DNA from: JB111 sp049856295
Lineage (GTDB): Bacteria > Actinomycetota > Actinomycetes > Actinomycetales > Actinomycetaceae
Reading direction: 5' to 3'
Assembly (NCBI RefSeq): GCF_049856295.1
Contig: NZ_JBNDMZ010000012.1
Coordinates: 62,001 to 126,000 of the forward strand
DNA length: 64,000 bases
The position numbers and the translations under genes were made by a program. The notes under the pieces were generated by a model, which was not told the origin of the DNA, ran no database searches, and saw only the letters and a program-made list of their open reading frames with translations. Position 1 is the first letter of the stretch; every line of letters starts with the position of its first letter. This document shows positions 39,827-49,575 of this stretch, one piece after another.

Positions 39827-41947
39827 TCAGTCGCCGAGCTGCTGCCAGAGGAACTCGTACGCCAGCGCCTGGAGGTAGGCGCGCTGGGCGTTCGTCGCTG
39901 CGCCCCCGTGGCCGCCCTCGATGTTCTCGTAGGAGCGGACGTCCTTGCCGGCCTCGAGCATCTGGGCCGCCATCTTGCGGGCGTGGCCGGGGTGCACGCG
40001 GTCGTCGCGGGTCGAGGTCGTCAGCAGCAGCGGGGGGTAGTCCTTGTCGGCGTCGAACAGGTGGTACGGCGAGAAGGTCTTGATGAAGGACCACTGCTGC
40101 GGGTCGTCGGGGTCGCCGTACTCGGCCACCCACGAGGCGCCGGCGAGCAGGTGCGAGAACCGCTTCATGTCGAGGAGCGGGACCTGCGCGACGACGGCGC
40201 CGAACTTCTCCGGGTAGAGAGTGAGCATGACGCCCATGAGCAGGCCGCCGTTCGACCCGCCCTGGATGCCCAGGTGCGCGGGGTCGGTGACCTGGCGGTT
40301 GACGAGGTCGTCGGCCACGGCGGCGAAGTCCTGGTATGCGCGGTGTCGCCGGTGGGTGAGGGCGGTGCGGTGCCAGCGCGGCCCGTACTCGCCGCCGCCG
40401 CGGATGTTGGCCACGACGTACACGCCGCCGCGCTCGAGCCAGGCCCGACCCACGGAGCCCGAGTAGGACGGCAGCAGGGAGATCTCGAAGCCGCCGTACC
40501 CGTAGAGCAGGGTGGGCTGCGGCTTCCCGCCGTCGCGCCGCCACTCCGCCGTGCCGACCCCGGCCTTGCCGACCTGGAAGTACGGGACCTGGGTGCCGTC
40601 GTCGGAGGTGGCGAAGAACTGCTCGACGACGAGGTCCTCGTCGTCGAAGAACTGCGGCATCATCTTCAACGGCTCGACGGCCTTGGTCTGGCCCGCGCCG
40701 GAGAGCCGCACGAGGTTGAGCGAGCTGGGCTGGAGGAAGTCGGCGGTCGTCAGCCACACGTCGTCGGACTCGAGCTCGTCGACGGCGGCCACCGACATCG
40801 ACGCCATCCGGGACACGGCCAGGCGCGGCGACCCGGCGGCGGACAGGGCGAGCGGACGCTCGAGCCACTCGCCGTCGGAGGTGGGCGGCGGCGTGCGCAG
40901 CTCGAGTCGGTTCGTCACGTCCTCGAGGACGTTGAGCACGAGGTGGTGCCGGGTCCAGGCGTAGCTCGACAACGCCGTGGTCGGCGTCGGCACGAACAGC
41001 GTGGAGATCGTGCCCTCGCCGGCGAGGAACTCCTCGAGGTCGACCCCGAGGAGCGTGCCCGCGCGGTACATCGTGCCGCGCAGCTTGCCGGTCTCGCGCA
41101 GGAGGATCGTCAGCCACTCGCGGTGGACGTCGACGGACGCGGTGGTCGGGACGTCGATGCGCACGAGCGAGCCGTCCTCGCGCTCGAGGTGGATCTCCTC
41201 GTCGAAGAAGCCGACCGCGCGGCTGACGAAGGTGCGCTCGAAGCCGGGCGTCGAGTCGTACGAGGCCGCGACGGCCACGTCCGAGACCTCGCCGGCGAAC
41301 AGCTCGGGCGCGTCCGCGAGGTCGGTGCCGCGCGCCCAGCGGCGCACCGTGCGGGGGTAGCCGGACTCGGTGAGGGAGCCCTCGCCGAGGTCGCGGCCGA
41401 CGAGCAGCACGTCCCCGCTCGCGTCGCCCCACGCGGCGAAGCCCTTGGACTCCTCGAGCCGGAAGCCGTCCTCGACGAACTCGCGGGTGGTGAGGTCGAA
41501 CTCGCGCACGACGTCAGCGTCCGAGCCGCCCCTCGAGAGCGAGACGAGGGCCCGGTCGAAGTCGGGGCGCCGCACCCGCGCGCCGTGCCACACCCACTGC
41601 TCGCCCTCGGCCTCGCCGAGTGCGTCGACGTCGAGCAGGACGTCCCACTCGGGCTCGCGCGTGCGGTAGGACTCCCAGGTGGTGCGGCGCCACAGGCCGC
41701 GGGGGTGCTCGGCGTCGATCCAGTAGTTGTAGAGGTGCTCGCCGCGCTGGACCACGGCCGGGATCTTCTCGGTCGAGTCGAGGACCTCGAGGATCTCGGA
41801 CCGGATCTCGTCGAACCGCGTCGTCGAAGCGATCTCCTCGGTGACCTCGGCGTTGCGTTCCTCGACCCAGGCGAGGGCGTCGGCCCCCTCGACCTCCTCG
41901 AGCCACTCGTGGGCGTCGTCGGGCTGGGCCTGGGCCGTCGAAGTCAT
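39827..41947 (-). CDS. Prolyl oligopeptidase family (S9) serine peptidase
   Basis: A 706-residue peptidase. The N-terminal two-thirds is a beta-propeller (starting HEWLEEVEGADALAWVEERNAEV, typical of S9A proteins). The C-terminal alpha/beta hydrolase has the nucleophile in GIQGGSNGGLLMG, with the later Asp (STRDDRVHPGHARKMA) and His (EGGHGG). Family members cut short peptides after proline or related residues in the cytoplasm; no signal peptide is seen. The ATG at 41947 is chosen because MTSTAQAQPDDAHEWLEEV aligns with relatives. Confidence 0.92.
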   Translation of the reverse strand: MTSTAQAQPDDAHEWLEEVEGADALAWVEERNAEVTEEIASTTRFDEIRSEILEVLDSTEKIPAVVQRGEHLYNYWIDAEHPRGLWRRTTWESYRTREPEWDVLLDVDALGEAEGEQWVWHGARVRRPDFDRALVSLSRGGSDADVVREFDLTTREFVEDGFRLEESKGFAAWGDASGDVLLVGRDLGEGSLTESGYPRTVRRWARGTDLADAPELFAGEVSDVAVAASYDSTPGFERTFVSRAVGFFDEEIHLEREDGSLVRIDVPTTASVDVHREWLTILLRETGKLRGTMYRAGTLLGVDLEEFLAGEGTISTLFVPTPTTALSSYAWTRHHLVLNVLEDVTNRLELRTPPPTSDGEWLERPLALSAAGSPRLAVSRMASMSVAAVDELESDDVWLTTADFLQPSSLNLVRLSGAGQTKAVEPLKMMPQFFDDEDLVVEQFFATSDDGTQVPYFQVGKAGVGTAEWRRDGGKPQPTLLYGYGGFEISLLPSYSGSVGRAWLERGGVYVVANIRGGGEYGPRWHRTALTHRRHRAYQDFAAVADDLVNRQVTDPAHLGIQGGSNGGLLMGVMLTLYPEKFGAVVAQVPLLDMKRFSHLLAGASWVAEYGDPDDPQQWSFIKTFSPYHLFDADKDYPPLLLTTSTRDDRVHPGHARKMAAQMLEAGKDVRSYENIEGGHGGAATNAQRAYLQALAYEFLWQQLGD

Positions 41948-42042
41948 GCGCACATTCCACCACGTCGTCATGCAGGTCACATGGGTACCGCTGCCGGAGA
42001 TGTCGCCCGGGCCGCCTCACCGGGTCGGCGTGTCACTGTGCG

Positions 42043-42101
42043 GTCGGCGCGCGGACGGCGGGGTCGGCGCGCGGACGGCGGGGTCGGCGCGCGGACGGCG
42101 G
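42043..42101. repeat. 20-bp tandem repeat, three units
   Basis: GTCGGCGCGCGGACGGCGGG is repeated at 42043 and 42063, with a third copy from 42083 that breaks at its end. It lies upstream of the S9 peptidase gene, next to a terminator. It looks recently duplicated; no role is evident. Confidence 0.85.
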
Positions 42102-42127
42102 TCCGAGCGATCGCACGGCAGACAGAG

Positions 42128-42163
42128 CGACGGCCGGCCCCCGGACTGGGGGACCGGCCGTCG
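42128..42163 (-). terminator. Terminator hairpin after the MT0933-like gene
   Basis: A 15-bp GC-rich stem with one bulged A at 42153 and a GGACT loop, spanning 42128-42163. It lies 45 bp beyond the stop of the minus-strand small gene. A second, 6-bp hairpin (42168-42186) lies between them. It likely separates that gene from the S9 peptidase transcript. Confidence 0.7.
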
Positions 42164-42207
42164 AGCGTCGGGGGCTAGCTCCCCGAGAGTGTGCTGATCG
42201 GTCGCGC

Positions 42208-42396
42208 TCAGTTCTCGCCGGCGCCCTCGTTGCCGATGCGGCCGTCGGCGCCCTCGCGAGCGCTGTCGATCTTGTCGGAGTACTTCCCACCGGTGGCGTT
42301 GTCCGCGGCGTTGCCTGCGGCGTCGAGCCCCTTGTCGGAGAACTCCTCACCCTTGTCGCTGGAGACTGCGTCCTTGGCCTTGTCGAAGATGCCCAT
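42208..42396 (-). CDS. MT0933/Rv0909-like small protein (putative antitoxin family)
   Basis: A 62-residue, very polar, helix-forming protein starting MGIFDKAKDAVSSDKGEEFSD, with repeated SDKGLDAAGNAAD and KYSDKIDSAREGAD units. This matches the MT0933-like family annotated as antitoxins of a type II system (Rv0909). No toxin gene adjoins it, and its sequence also recalls CsbD-like general stress proteins, so a stress role is equally possible. GAAGGAGAG precedes the ATG. Confidence 0.8.
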   Translation of the reverse strand: MGIFDKAKDAVSSDKGEEFSDKGLDAAGNAADNATGGKYSDKIDSAREGADGRIGNEGAGEN

Positions 42397-42634
42397 ACGT
42401 GCTCTCCTTCCAGTCGCGTCAACCGTCCGGGTGGCACGGCCGATCTCCATCCTTGCGCATCCCGGGGGGCCCGGGTCAAGCGCGATCGACGACGACGAAC
42501 GGCGCGTGGGCCCTCCCTGCCGAGACGGGCGACCGCCCCGTGGGCCCACGACAGAAGGGGCCTGGGACGACCCGGTCGGTCCCTCGACCCGACCGCCCCG
42601 ACCGGTCCCTCTGCCCGGCCCGTAGTCTCGGGTC

Positions 42635-44095
42635 ATGGCCCAGATCCACGAGCTGACCGCCCTCGACCTGGCCGCCGCGATCCGGTCCGGCGACGTCTCG
42701 CCGACCGAGGTCGCCGAGCACACGTTGCGCCGCATCGAGGCCCTCGACCATCGGGTGGGGGCGTTCGTCCACGTCGCCGCCGACCGCGCGCTCGCGGACG
42801 CGACGGCCGCGGAGCAGGTCCTCGCCTCGGCCTCGCCCGGACCCGGCGGCTCGCCCGACGCCGACTCGCTGCCCCCGTTCCTCGGCGTCCCCGTGCCCAT
42901 CAAGGACCTCAACCAGGTCGCCGGCCTGCCCTTGCGCCTGGGCTCGGCCGCGTTCGCGGACAACGTGGCCACGCTCGACGACGGCATCGTCACCCTGCTC
43001 TCCGACGCCGGCACGACGATGGTCGGCAAGACGACCACCCCCGAGTTCGGCATGCCGCCGTACACGGAGCCGGACGTCGGACCGACCGCCCGCACGCCCT
43101 GGGACACGACCCGGTCGGCGGGCGGCTCCTCCGGCGGCGCCGGGGCGGCGGTCGCGGCGGGTCTCGTCCCCGCGGCCCAGGGCTCCGACGGCGGCGGGTC
43201 GATCCGGATCCCGGCCGCCGCCTGCGGACTGGTCGGGCTGCTGCCGACCCGGGGTCGCATCTCGTCCGGCCCGCACCAGACCGACGGCGTGGGGCTCACC
43301 CGCAGCGGCGTCCTCACCCGCACGGTGCGCGACACGGCGGCGCTGCTCGATGTCCTCGCCGTTCCCCGGCCCGGCGATGTCTATCGCGCGCCCGAGCAGG
43401 CCGGTACCTTCCTCGCCGCCTGCGACACCCCGCCGGAGCGGCTGCGCATCGGCGTGCTGCGCGAGCCGATCTCGATCGCGACCGAGGTGCACCGCGAGGC
43501 GCTCGCCGGGGTCGACCGCGCGATCGCGCTGCTCGAGGCGATGGGGCACGAGGTCGTCGACGTCGGCGTGCCGTTCGGGGTGGCGGAGTGGGAGGCGTTC
43601 CAGCCGGTGTGGGCCACCGGCGCGGCGGCCGCGCCGCTCGAGCCGGAGCAGGAGGAGCTGCTCGTCCCACTCACCCGGTTCCTGCGGGAGCAGGGTGCGT
43701 CGGTCACCGGGGTCGAGTACTCGAACGCGGTGACGGCGATGCACCTGCTCACCCGCCGCACCGCACAGGTCTGGGCCGACGTCGACGTGGTGCTCAGCCC
43801 CACCCTGTCCGGCCCGCCGGCGCCGGTGGGGTCGATGCGCGACGACGACGACCCGCAGCAGGACTTCCTCGACCAGCGCGCGTACACGCCGTGGACCTCC
43901 ACCTGGAACATCACCGGCGCCGCGGCGATCTCCGTGCCGCTGCACCGCGCACGGGTGGACGACGCCGGACCCGAGCTCCCGTTCGGCGTCCACCTCGGCG
44001 GGAAGGTCGGGTCGGAGGCGCTCCTCCTCGGCCTCGCCGCGGCGCTCGAGGCGGCGGACCCGTGGCCGCACGTCGCACCCGCCTGGGAGGCGTGA
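42635..44095 (+). CDS. Amidase signature family enzyme
   Basis: A 486-residue amidase. The Ser-cisSer-Lys triad is visible: Lys90 in VPVPIKDLN, the serine pair in SAGGSSGGAG (about 165-166) and the nucleophile Ser189 in AAQGSDGGGSIRIP. The N-terminus LTALDLAAAIRSGDVSPTEVAEHTLRRI is typical. It hydrolyses amides; GatA is unlikely because gatB/gatC are absent nearby. TAGTCT lies six bases before the ATG and there is no Shine-Dalgarno, so translation is probably leaderless. Confidence 0.9.
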   Translation: MAQIHELTALDLAAAIRSGDVSPTEVAEHTLRRIEALDHRVGAFVHVAADRALADATAAEQVLASASPGPGGSPDADSLPPFLGVPVPIKDLNQVAGLPLRLGSAAFADNVATLDDGIVTLLSDAGTTMVGKTTTPEFGMPPYTEPDVGPTARTPWDTTRSAGGSSGGAGAAVAAGLVPAAQGSDGGGSIRIPAAACGLVGLLPTRGRISSGPHQTDGVGLTRSGVLTRTVRDTAALLDVLAVPRPGDVYRAPEQAGTFLAACDTPPERLRIGVLREPISIATEVHREALAGVDRAIALLEAMGHEVVDVGVPFGVAEWEAFQPVWATGAAAAPLEPEQEELLVPLTRFLREQGASVTGVEYSNAVTAMHLLTRRTAQVWADVDVVLSPTLSGPPAPVGSMRDDDDPQQDFLDQRAYTPWTSTWNITGAAAISVPLHRARVDDAGPELPFGVHLGGKVGSEALLLGLAAALEAADPWPHVAPAWEA

Positions 44096-44310
44096 CGCGT
44101 CCCGCGGGGGAGCGGCGAACCGGTCCGACGCACGTGCCCGGACCTTCCGGCGCGCCGGCCGTCGACGGGACCGGGTGACGCGGACGACCCGGCCCGGGGA
44201 CCTCTGACGCGTCCTCGGCGTCCCGTGGCCATTAGCATGCCGTGGGGCGGCGCCCCGCAGGACGGCGCCCGGCGGTCGCACGACCCACGCTTTTCGAGAG
44301 GAACCACTGC

Positions 44311-47100
44311 ATGCGGACGGGCATCGAGATCGCCTCGCCGATGGGGACCGCCACGCGGCCCCCGGGCGGACGGGCACTGGTCGGCAGCGCCCCGCCGGCC
44401 GACCTCATCATCGGCCACCCCGCGGTGGCGCCACAGAACCTCGAGATCGCCGAGACACCGAACGGCTGGATGATGCGCGTCGTCGGCGGCGCCGCGTTCG
44501 TCGGCGGCCGCCAGCTCACCGCGCCGGCCGCGATCGGGCAGGGCGTCGTCGTGCGGCTCGGGCACCCGGCGCAGGGCCCGGAGATCCGGATCCGTCCCGT
44601 CGGCGCGCCCGCCGGTGCGGGTGGCCCGACAGCCGGCCCGTCAGCCGCCTCGGCCCACTCCGCCGGCCCGTCCGCGGCATCGGCCCACTCCGCGGGCCCC
44701 TCCGCCGCGTCCGCCCACTCCGCAGGGCCGTCCGCGGCGTCGGCCGCGAGCGCCGGCCCGCCGGCCTCGTCGGTCCCCACGCCTGCCAACCCGCGCTCCA
44801 CGCAGGCGCCCCCCTCCCCGCAGGGTGCCCCTGCGGCGTCGGGCGCCCGGCCGGCCGACTCCCGACCGCCGGCCGGCCCCCCGACGGGAGCTCCGGCGTC
44901 GGGCCCGTCCCGTCCCGCACCCACGCCCTCGAACGCGGAGCCCTTCAGCGGCGCGAGCGGCCCCGATGCCCCCGGCGCCCGCCGGCCGTCCACCCAGGAG
45001 CTGACGGTCGGCGCGCCGCTCGCGCCCGCCCCGTCCGGCAGCCCGGCGGCCGGCTCACCCGCGTCCGCCGCTGCGGGCCGACCGCCCGGCACGCTGACCG
45101 TCGGCCGCGCCCGCAGCGCCGACATCACGCTCGACGACCCGCTGGTCTCCGGCCGGCACGTCGACCTCGTCCCCACCCAGGGTGGCTTCCGCGTCATCGA
45201 CCGCGGCTCGCTCAACGGTACGTTCGTCAACGGCGCCCGGGTCACCCAGGGGATGCTCCAGATGGGCGGGATCCTCGGCGTCGGCGGCTCGTTCCTCCAG
45301 CTCGTGCCCGGCGGCCTCGTGCCGATCGACATCTCCGGCGGCGAGGGCAGCCTCGAGGCTGAGGACCTCACGGTGCGGGTCGACGCATCCTCGGAGGAGC
45401 GGAAGAAGCTCAAGGCGCAGGGCGCGAAGGACCCGTCGAAGAAGACGATTCTCGACGACGTCACCTTTTCGCTGCCCGGGCGCTCGCTGCTCGCCGTCAT
45501 CGGCCCCTCGGGCGCCGGCAAGTCCACGCTGCTGCGCTCGCTCGTGGGCCGCCCGCCCGCCGACGAGGGCATCGTCCGCTTCTCCGGCCTCGACGTGTAC
45601 GAGCACGAGGCCACGATGCGCAACCGCATGGGCGTGGTCCCGCAGGACGACGTCGTGCACCGCACGCTCACCGTCCGCAAGGCCCTCGACTACGGCGCCG
45701 AGCTCCGGTTCGACGAGTCGGTGCAGCGGCGCGACCGCGAGCAGGCCGTCGAGCGTGTGATGAGCCAGCTCGGGCTCACCGAGCACTCCTCGACCCGGAT
45801 CGACCGGCTCTCCGGCGGTCAGCGCAAGCGCGTGTCCGTCGCGCTCGAGATGCTCACCCAGCCGGACCTGCTCTTCCTCGACGAGCCGACGTCGGGGCTC
45901 GACCCCTCCCTCGACGCCGAGGTCATGCACCTGCTCGCGGAGATCGCCCACGGCGACGACTCCCGGGGCGTGCGCGGCCGCACGGTCGTCGTCATCACGC
46001 ACAACGAGGTCAACCTCGCCCAGTGCGACAAGATCCTCCTGCTCGCGCCCGGCGGCAAGACCGCCTTCTACGGGGCGCCCCACGAGGTCAAGCCGTACTT
46101 CGCCAAGGCGATGCGCTACCTCGGCCGCGAGGTCAAGGACCCCGACGACCTCACCTACGCGCAGATCTACGCGTTCATCAAGGAGGACCCGACCCGGTCC
46201 AAGCAGATGTTCGAGGGCGCGTCCGCGCGGCCGCACGTGCGCCGCGTCAACGTGGCCCGGCCCCAACAGCTCGACCGCCGCAGCAAGCAGTCGGTGGGCA
46301 AGCAGGTCTCCACGCTCGCGCGCCGCCAGCTCAGCCTGATGTTCGCCGACGGGAAGTACCTGTTCTTCCTGCTCGTGCTGCCGGTGCTGTTCGGCCTGCT
46401 CACGGTCGCGGTCGGGGGTGAGCTGGGCCTGCGGCAGCCCGATCCCGGCGAGACCATCACCGGGGAGTCGATGCAGATCCTCACCGTGCTCATGGTGGGG
46501 CTCGCGTTCGGCGGCCTCGCCGTCTCGGTCCGAGATCTCGTCGGCGAACGGCACATCTACAAGCGGGAGTCGGCGGTCGGGCTCAGACCGGACGCCTACC
46601 TCACCGCGAAGATGGTCGTGCTCGGCGCCTTCGCGGTGTACCAGGGGCTCGTCGCATCGATCATCACGCTCATGCTCCACGACCCGCCGACGAACTCCGC
46701 GCTCCTGCCCGACGGAAGCATCGAGATCGTCGTGGCCGCCGTCGTGCTGGCCTTCACCTGCATGGTCATGGGGCTCATGCTGTCCGCGATCGCCTCGAAC
46801 TCCGAGCAGATCATGCCGCTGCTCGTCGTGGCCGTCATGCTCCAGCTCGTGCTCTCCGGCGGCGTCATCGACGTGGCCGGCCAGCCCGTGTTCGAGCAGA
46901 TCGCCTGGCTGATGCCGGCGCGCTGGGGCTTCAGCATGGCGATGTCGAGCGTCGGCATCACCGACTGGCACCCGTACCAGGACGACCCGCTGTGGGCGCA
47001 GGAGCCGAGCATGTGGTTGCTCGGGCTCGGCATGCTGATCGTGTGGGCGATCGTCTACGCGATCGTCGCGCGCTGGCGGCTCGTCAAGCAGGCGGACTGA
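44311..47100 (+). CDS. Two-FHA ABC transporter, Rv1747-like
   Basis: A 929-residue protein. FHA-like domain 1 covers about 1-95. A Pro/Ala/Ser linker (about 105-250) holds four near-identical AHSAGPSAAS decapeptide repeats. FHA domain 2 (about 261-345) has LTVGRARSADITLDD, SGRH and LNGTFVNG. The ATPase (about 360-600) has Walker A GPSGAGKSTLL, signature LSGGQRKRVSVALEML and Walker B LLFLDEPTSGLDP. About six ABCG-type membrane helices run from 677 to 925. In M. tuberculosis Rv1747 has this layout, exports cell-wall lipids and is controlled by Ser/Thr kinase phosphorylation of its linker; a similar role is inferred. GAGAGGAA precedes the ATG. Confidence 0.9.
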   Translation: MRTGIEIASPMGTATRPPGGRALVGSAPPADLIIGHPAVAPQNLEIAETPNGWMMRVVGGAAFVGGRQLTAPAAIGQGVVVRLGHPAQGPEIRIRPVGAPAGAGGPTAGPSAASAHSAGPSAASAHSAGPSAASAHSAGPSAASAASAGPPASSVPTPANPRSTQAPPSPQGAPAASGARPADSRPPAGPPTGAPASGPSRPAPTPSNAEPFSGASGPDAPGARRPSTQELTVGAPLAPAPSGSPAAGSPASAAAGRPPGTLTVGRARSADITLDDPLVSGRHVDLVPTQGGFRVIDRGSLNGTFVNGARVTQGMLQMGGILGVGGSFLQLVPGGLVPIDISGGEGSLEAEDLTVRVDASSEERKKLKAQGAKDPSKKTILDDVTFSLPGRSLLAVIGPSGAGKSTLLRSLVGRPPADEGIVRFSGLDVYEHEATMRNRMGVVPQDDVVHRTLTVRKALDYGAELRFDESVQRRDREQAVERVMSQLGLTEHSSTRIDRLSGGQRKRVSVALEMLTQPDLLFLDEPTSGLDPSLDAEVMHLLAEIAHGDDSRGVRGRTVVVITHNEVNLAQCDKILLLAPGGKTAFYGAPHEVKPYFAKAMRYLGREVKDPDDLTYAQIYAFIKEDPTRSKQMFEGASARPHVRRVNVARPQQLDRRSKQSVGKQVSTLARRQLSLMFADGKYLFFLLVLPVLFGLLTVAVGGELGLRQPDPGETITGESMQILTVLMVGLAFGGLAVSVRDLVGERHIYKRESAVGLRPDAYLTAKMVVLGAFAVYQGLVASIITLMLHDPPTNSALLPDGSIEIVVAAVVLAFTCMVMGLMLSAIASNSEQIMPLLVVAVMLQLVLSGGVIDVAGQPVFEQIAWLMPARWGFSMAMSSVGITDWHPYQDDPLWAQEPSMWLLGLGMLIVWAIVYAIVARWRLVKQAD

Positions 47101-47113
47101 CAGGAGACCGGAT

Positions 47114-47797
47114 GTGAGCGACGTCGGCGGGGCACAGGGTGGTGCCCCGGGTGGGCAGGCGGGGAGCCGGCGACGGTCGTCACCGGTGCTTCTCGTCGTC
47201 GGGCTGCTCGTGGGCGCCGCCCTCGGTGTGGGCGGGACCCTCGCCGTGACGGGCGGGCTGCTGAGCTCGGAGCCGGACGGGGTGACGCTGCCCGCCACGC
47301 TCGGCGGGATGCGGCCCCACTCCGAGGTCGCCGCCGACCAGGACGGACCCGCCGAGTTCGCGGCGTTGCGCGAGGAGGCGGTCGCCGAGGTGGCCGACGG
47401 CCTGTCCGCGGCGCACGACGGCGCCGCCGCTGCCGGCCAGGTCTACATGTCCGACGATCTGGCGGAGACCGTCACCGTCTACGCGGTCGCTGCCGAGGCG
47501 CCGGGTCTGTGGTCGTCGGAGGACTCGCTCGCCGCGGCGGAGACGATGGGGATCGCCACCCCGATGGCGTGGGTGGAGACGGACGGGGAGGCGCAGTGCC
47601 TCGTGCGACAGCGCGAGTTCGGCCCGTTGCTCCAGGAGGGCGAGACGCCGTCACGCGATGTCGAGAACGTGGTCGTCTCGATGTGCCAGGAGGTGCGGGA
47701 CGGCGTGACCGTCCTCGTCGAGGCCCACGGTGAGGTGCCGCTCCCGCGCGGCCTCGAGCTGGTGCGCGAGGCCGCCGACCAGGTGCAGGTCGACTGA
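47114..47797 (+). CDS. Membrane-anchored extracellular protein of unknown function
   Basis: A 227-residue protein with a Gly-rich start and one hydrophobic segment at about 24-46 (PVLLVVGLLVGAALGVGGTLAVTGGLL), then a soluble domain likely outside the cell. That domain has two Cys (EAQCLVRQREFG, VVSMCQEVRDG) that could form a disulfide. It lies 13 bp after the FHA-ABC gene, with AGGAG before a GTG start, so it is probably in the same operon and may assist that transporter. Confidence 0.72.
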   Translation: MSDVGGAQGGAPGGQAGSRRRSSPVLLVVGLLVGAALGVGGTLAVTGGLLSSEPDGVTLPATLGGMRPHSEVAADQDGPAEFAALREEAVAEVADGLSAAHDGAAAAGQVYMSDDLAETVTVYAVAAEAPGLWSSEDSLAAAETMGIATPMAWVETDGEAQCLVRQREFGPLLQEGETPSRDVENVVVSMCQEVRDGVTVLVEAHGEVPLPRGLELVREAADQVQVD

Positions 47798-47945
47798 GCG
47801 GTCGGGCGCGTGACGACGGCGGCGTCGTTGCGGGTGGGATCGCCGATCGATAGCGTCGGGGTGACGGCAGGCGTCCCCACCGTCCGGACCGTGATCGCCC
47901 CAGGCTCGCCCCTACCGCAGCGCCCGAGGCCATGGAGGTTCCCCG

Positions 47946-48326
47946 ATGACTGCACCGACGACCCCTCGCTCCGTCCACGACCGGACCGCCCGACTCGTCT
48001 ACATCGGCCCGCTGCTCGGGTTCCTCGCCGCGGGGGCGCTCGTCCTCACCGGCCTCGATCCGGCGCGCGACGGTGGGAGCACGAACCTGCTCTCGCTGGT
48101 TCCCGTGTACATCCCGCCGCTCATGCTCGCGCTCGCCGTCGGCAACCCGCCGAAGAACCACCCGCGCCGCCACGTCCTGCTGACGACGCCCGCCGCCGCC
48201 TTCGGTCTGGTGACGGTGACCCTCGTCGTCGGGTCGATCCTGCTCGACACCCTGGCCTGGTGGATCGGGGGAGCGGTCGGCAGTGCGGTGCCGTTCGTCG
48301 TCGTGGGGCTCGCGGCGCGGCGCTGA
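47946..48326 (+). CDS. Small polytopic membrane protein of unknown function
   Basis: A 126-residue protein with about four hydrophobic segments (LVYIGPLLGFLAAGALVLTGL; SLVPVYIPPLMLALAVG; AAAFGLVTVTLVVGSILLDTLAWWI; AVPFVVVGLAA). GGAGG precedes the ATG. It was not recognised. It follows the putative FHA-ABC operon by 148 bp. Confidence 0.65.
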   Translation: MTAPTTPRSVHDRTARLVYIGPLLGFLAAGALVLTGLDPARDGGSTNLLSLVPVYIPPLMLALAVGNPPKNHPRRHVLLTTPAAAFGLVTVTLVVGSILLDTLAWWIGGAVGSAVPFVVVGLAARR

Positions 48327-48443
48327 CGCACGAGGGGTGACGCCGGGATGCGCCGGGCGTCGTCGTCGACCCCTTGCCGACGCCGGTGGTGACCGGACTC
48401 GGACCGGACGGGGCGACCCCTGGGCGCGACGGCGCGCTCTCGG

Positions 48444-49523
48444 TCAGCGACCGGGGACGACCACCCCGTAGGTCTGCGAGAGGACGTGGAGGAGCACGTC
48501 GAGGTTGGCGATCTCGGCGGGGTTGATGATCACCTGGGTGGCGCCCTCCCGGTCGCGCACGTGCAGCGAGAGGTTGTCCTTCTCCTTGACGAGGTTGATC
48601 GCGGCCAGCGACCCGGCGTCGAGCTTCTTCTTCCTGAACGTCACCGTGCGGCCCGCGAGCGTGACCGCACGGAAGTCGACGGGCTCGCCGGTCTCGGCGC
48701 TGCGCTCGACCCGCGCGCGGGTGAGGGTGTTGATGCGGGCGCGCATCGTCGCGAAGAACTCCTCGTCGTCGATCGAGAGCTGGCGCTTGGACCCCGTCCA
48801 GCCGAGCTCCATGAACGACGACGACTGGAGGTCGACGAAGTACTGCATGTCCTCCCATGCCACGTCGTGCGACCGGCTCTGCGTGACGATGCGGACGTGC
48901 GAGTCGTAGGCCCACACGAGCGTGCTGCCCTTTGGCCGGGCCATCCACAGGATGACGAGGCCGCTGACGGCGCCCGCCGCCATGATCGCGAGCCCGATCG
49001 GATTGAGGTCCGAGACCCCGCGCAGCCAGACCCCCACGCCGAGGCCGCCGGCGCCCACCGCGGCCGCCCCGAGGAAGCCCATGCCGGCGCCGATGCTGGT
49101 GGTGGTGGAGTACGAGGTCACCGGGGCCTGCTGGCCGTCGAGGGTGCGGGCGAGCGCGGTGTCGCGGCGCCATCGGATGACGACCAGCACGATGAAGATG
49201 ACGGCGATGACCGCGACCGCGATCCCCGCCCACACCCATGCCTCGTGGCCGCGGGCGGCCGCCTCGAGCCGCTCCTCGTACGTGTAGGTGGAGGTGCCGC
49301 CGCCGGCACGCCTCCGGCGCCGGCCCGACGACATGGTGCACATGTCGCCCGGTGCCATCGTGTCGTCACCGCACATGGCGATCGCCTCGGCCCCGAGGTG
49401 GCGGGAGGCGAGGTACAGGCCGGCCGCGACGAAGAGGCCGAGGAAGACGGTGATGCCGACGGGGAACCGGCGGAAGGCGGCCATCGCGTCGGTGGTCGGG
49501 CGCGGGGTCGAGGGTGTGGTCAC
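48444..49523 (-). CDS. Uncharacterised four-helix membrane protein with C-terminal soluble domain
   Basis: A 359-residue protein. Helices are at about 21-41 (FPVGITVFLGLFVAAGLYLAS), 97-117 (WAGIAVAVIAVIFIVLVVI), 150-170 and 180-198, followed by a soluble region from 200 (TLVWAYDSHVRIVTQSRSHDVAWEDMQYFVDLQ). That region reads like a PH-type/YcxB-like beta domain. A short extracellular loop has two Cys (AMCGDDTMAPGDMCTMSSG). The function is unknown. The GTG at 49523 is the first start after the clpB promoter region, and TACCAT lies eight bases upstream. Confidence 0.72.
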   Translation of the reverse strand: MTTPSTPRPTTDAMAAFRRFPVGITVFLGLFVAAGLYLASRHLGAEAIAMCGDDTMAPGDMCTMSSGRRRRRAGGGTSTYTYEERLEAAARGHEAWVWAGIAVAVIAVIFIVLVVIRWRRDTALARTLDGQQAPVTSYSTTTSIGAGMGFLGAAAVGAGGLGVGVWLRGVSDLNPIGLAIMAAGAVSGLVILWMARPKGSTLVWAYDSHVRIVTQSRSHDVAWEDMQYFVDLQSSSFMELGWTGSKRQLSIDDEEFFATMRARINTLTRARVERSAETGEPVDFRAVTLAGRTVTFRKKKLDAGSLAAINLVKEKDNLSLHVRDREGATQVIINPAEIANLDVLLHVLSQTYGVVVPGR

Positions 49524-49575
49524 GGCGGATGATGGTAGTGCCTGCCTGGAGCGCGTCGGCCAGCCGCGTCCTGTG

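Noticed and set aside
42208..42396. Complete toxin-antitoxin pair
   Set aside because: Only the MT0933-like protein is present; neither neighbour (S9 peptidase, amidase) looks like its toxin.
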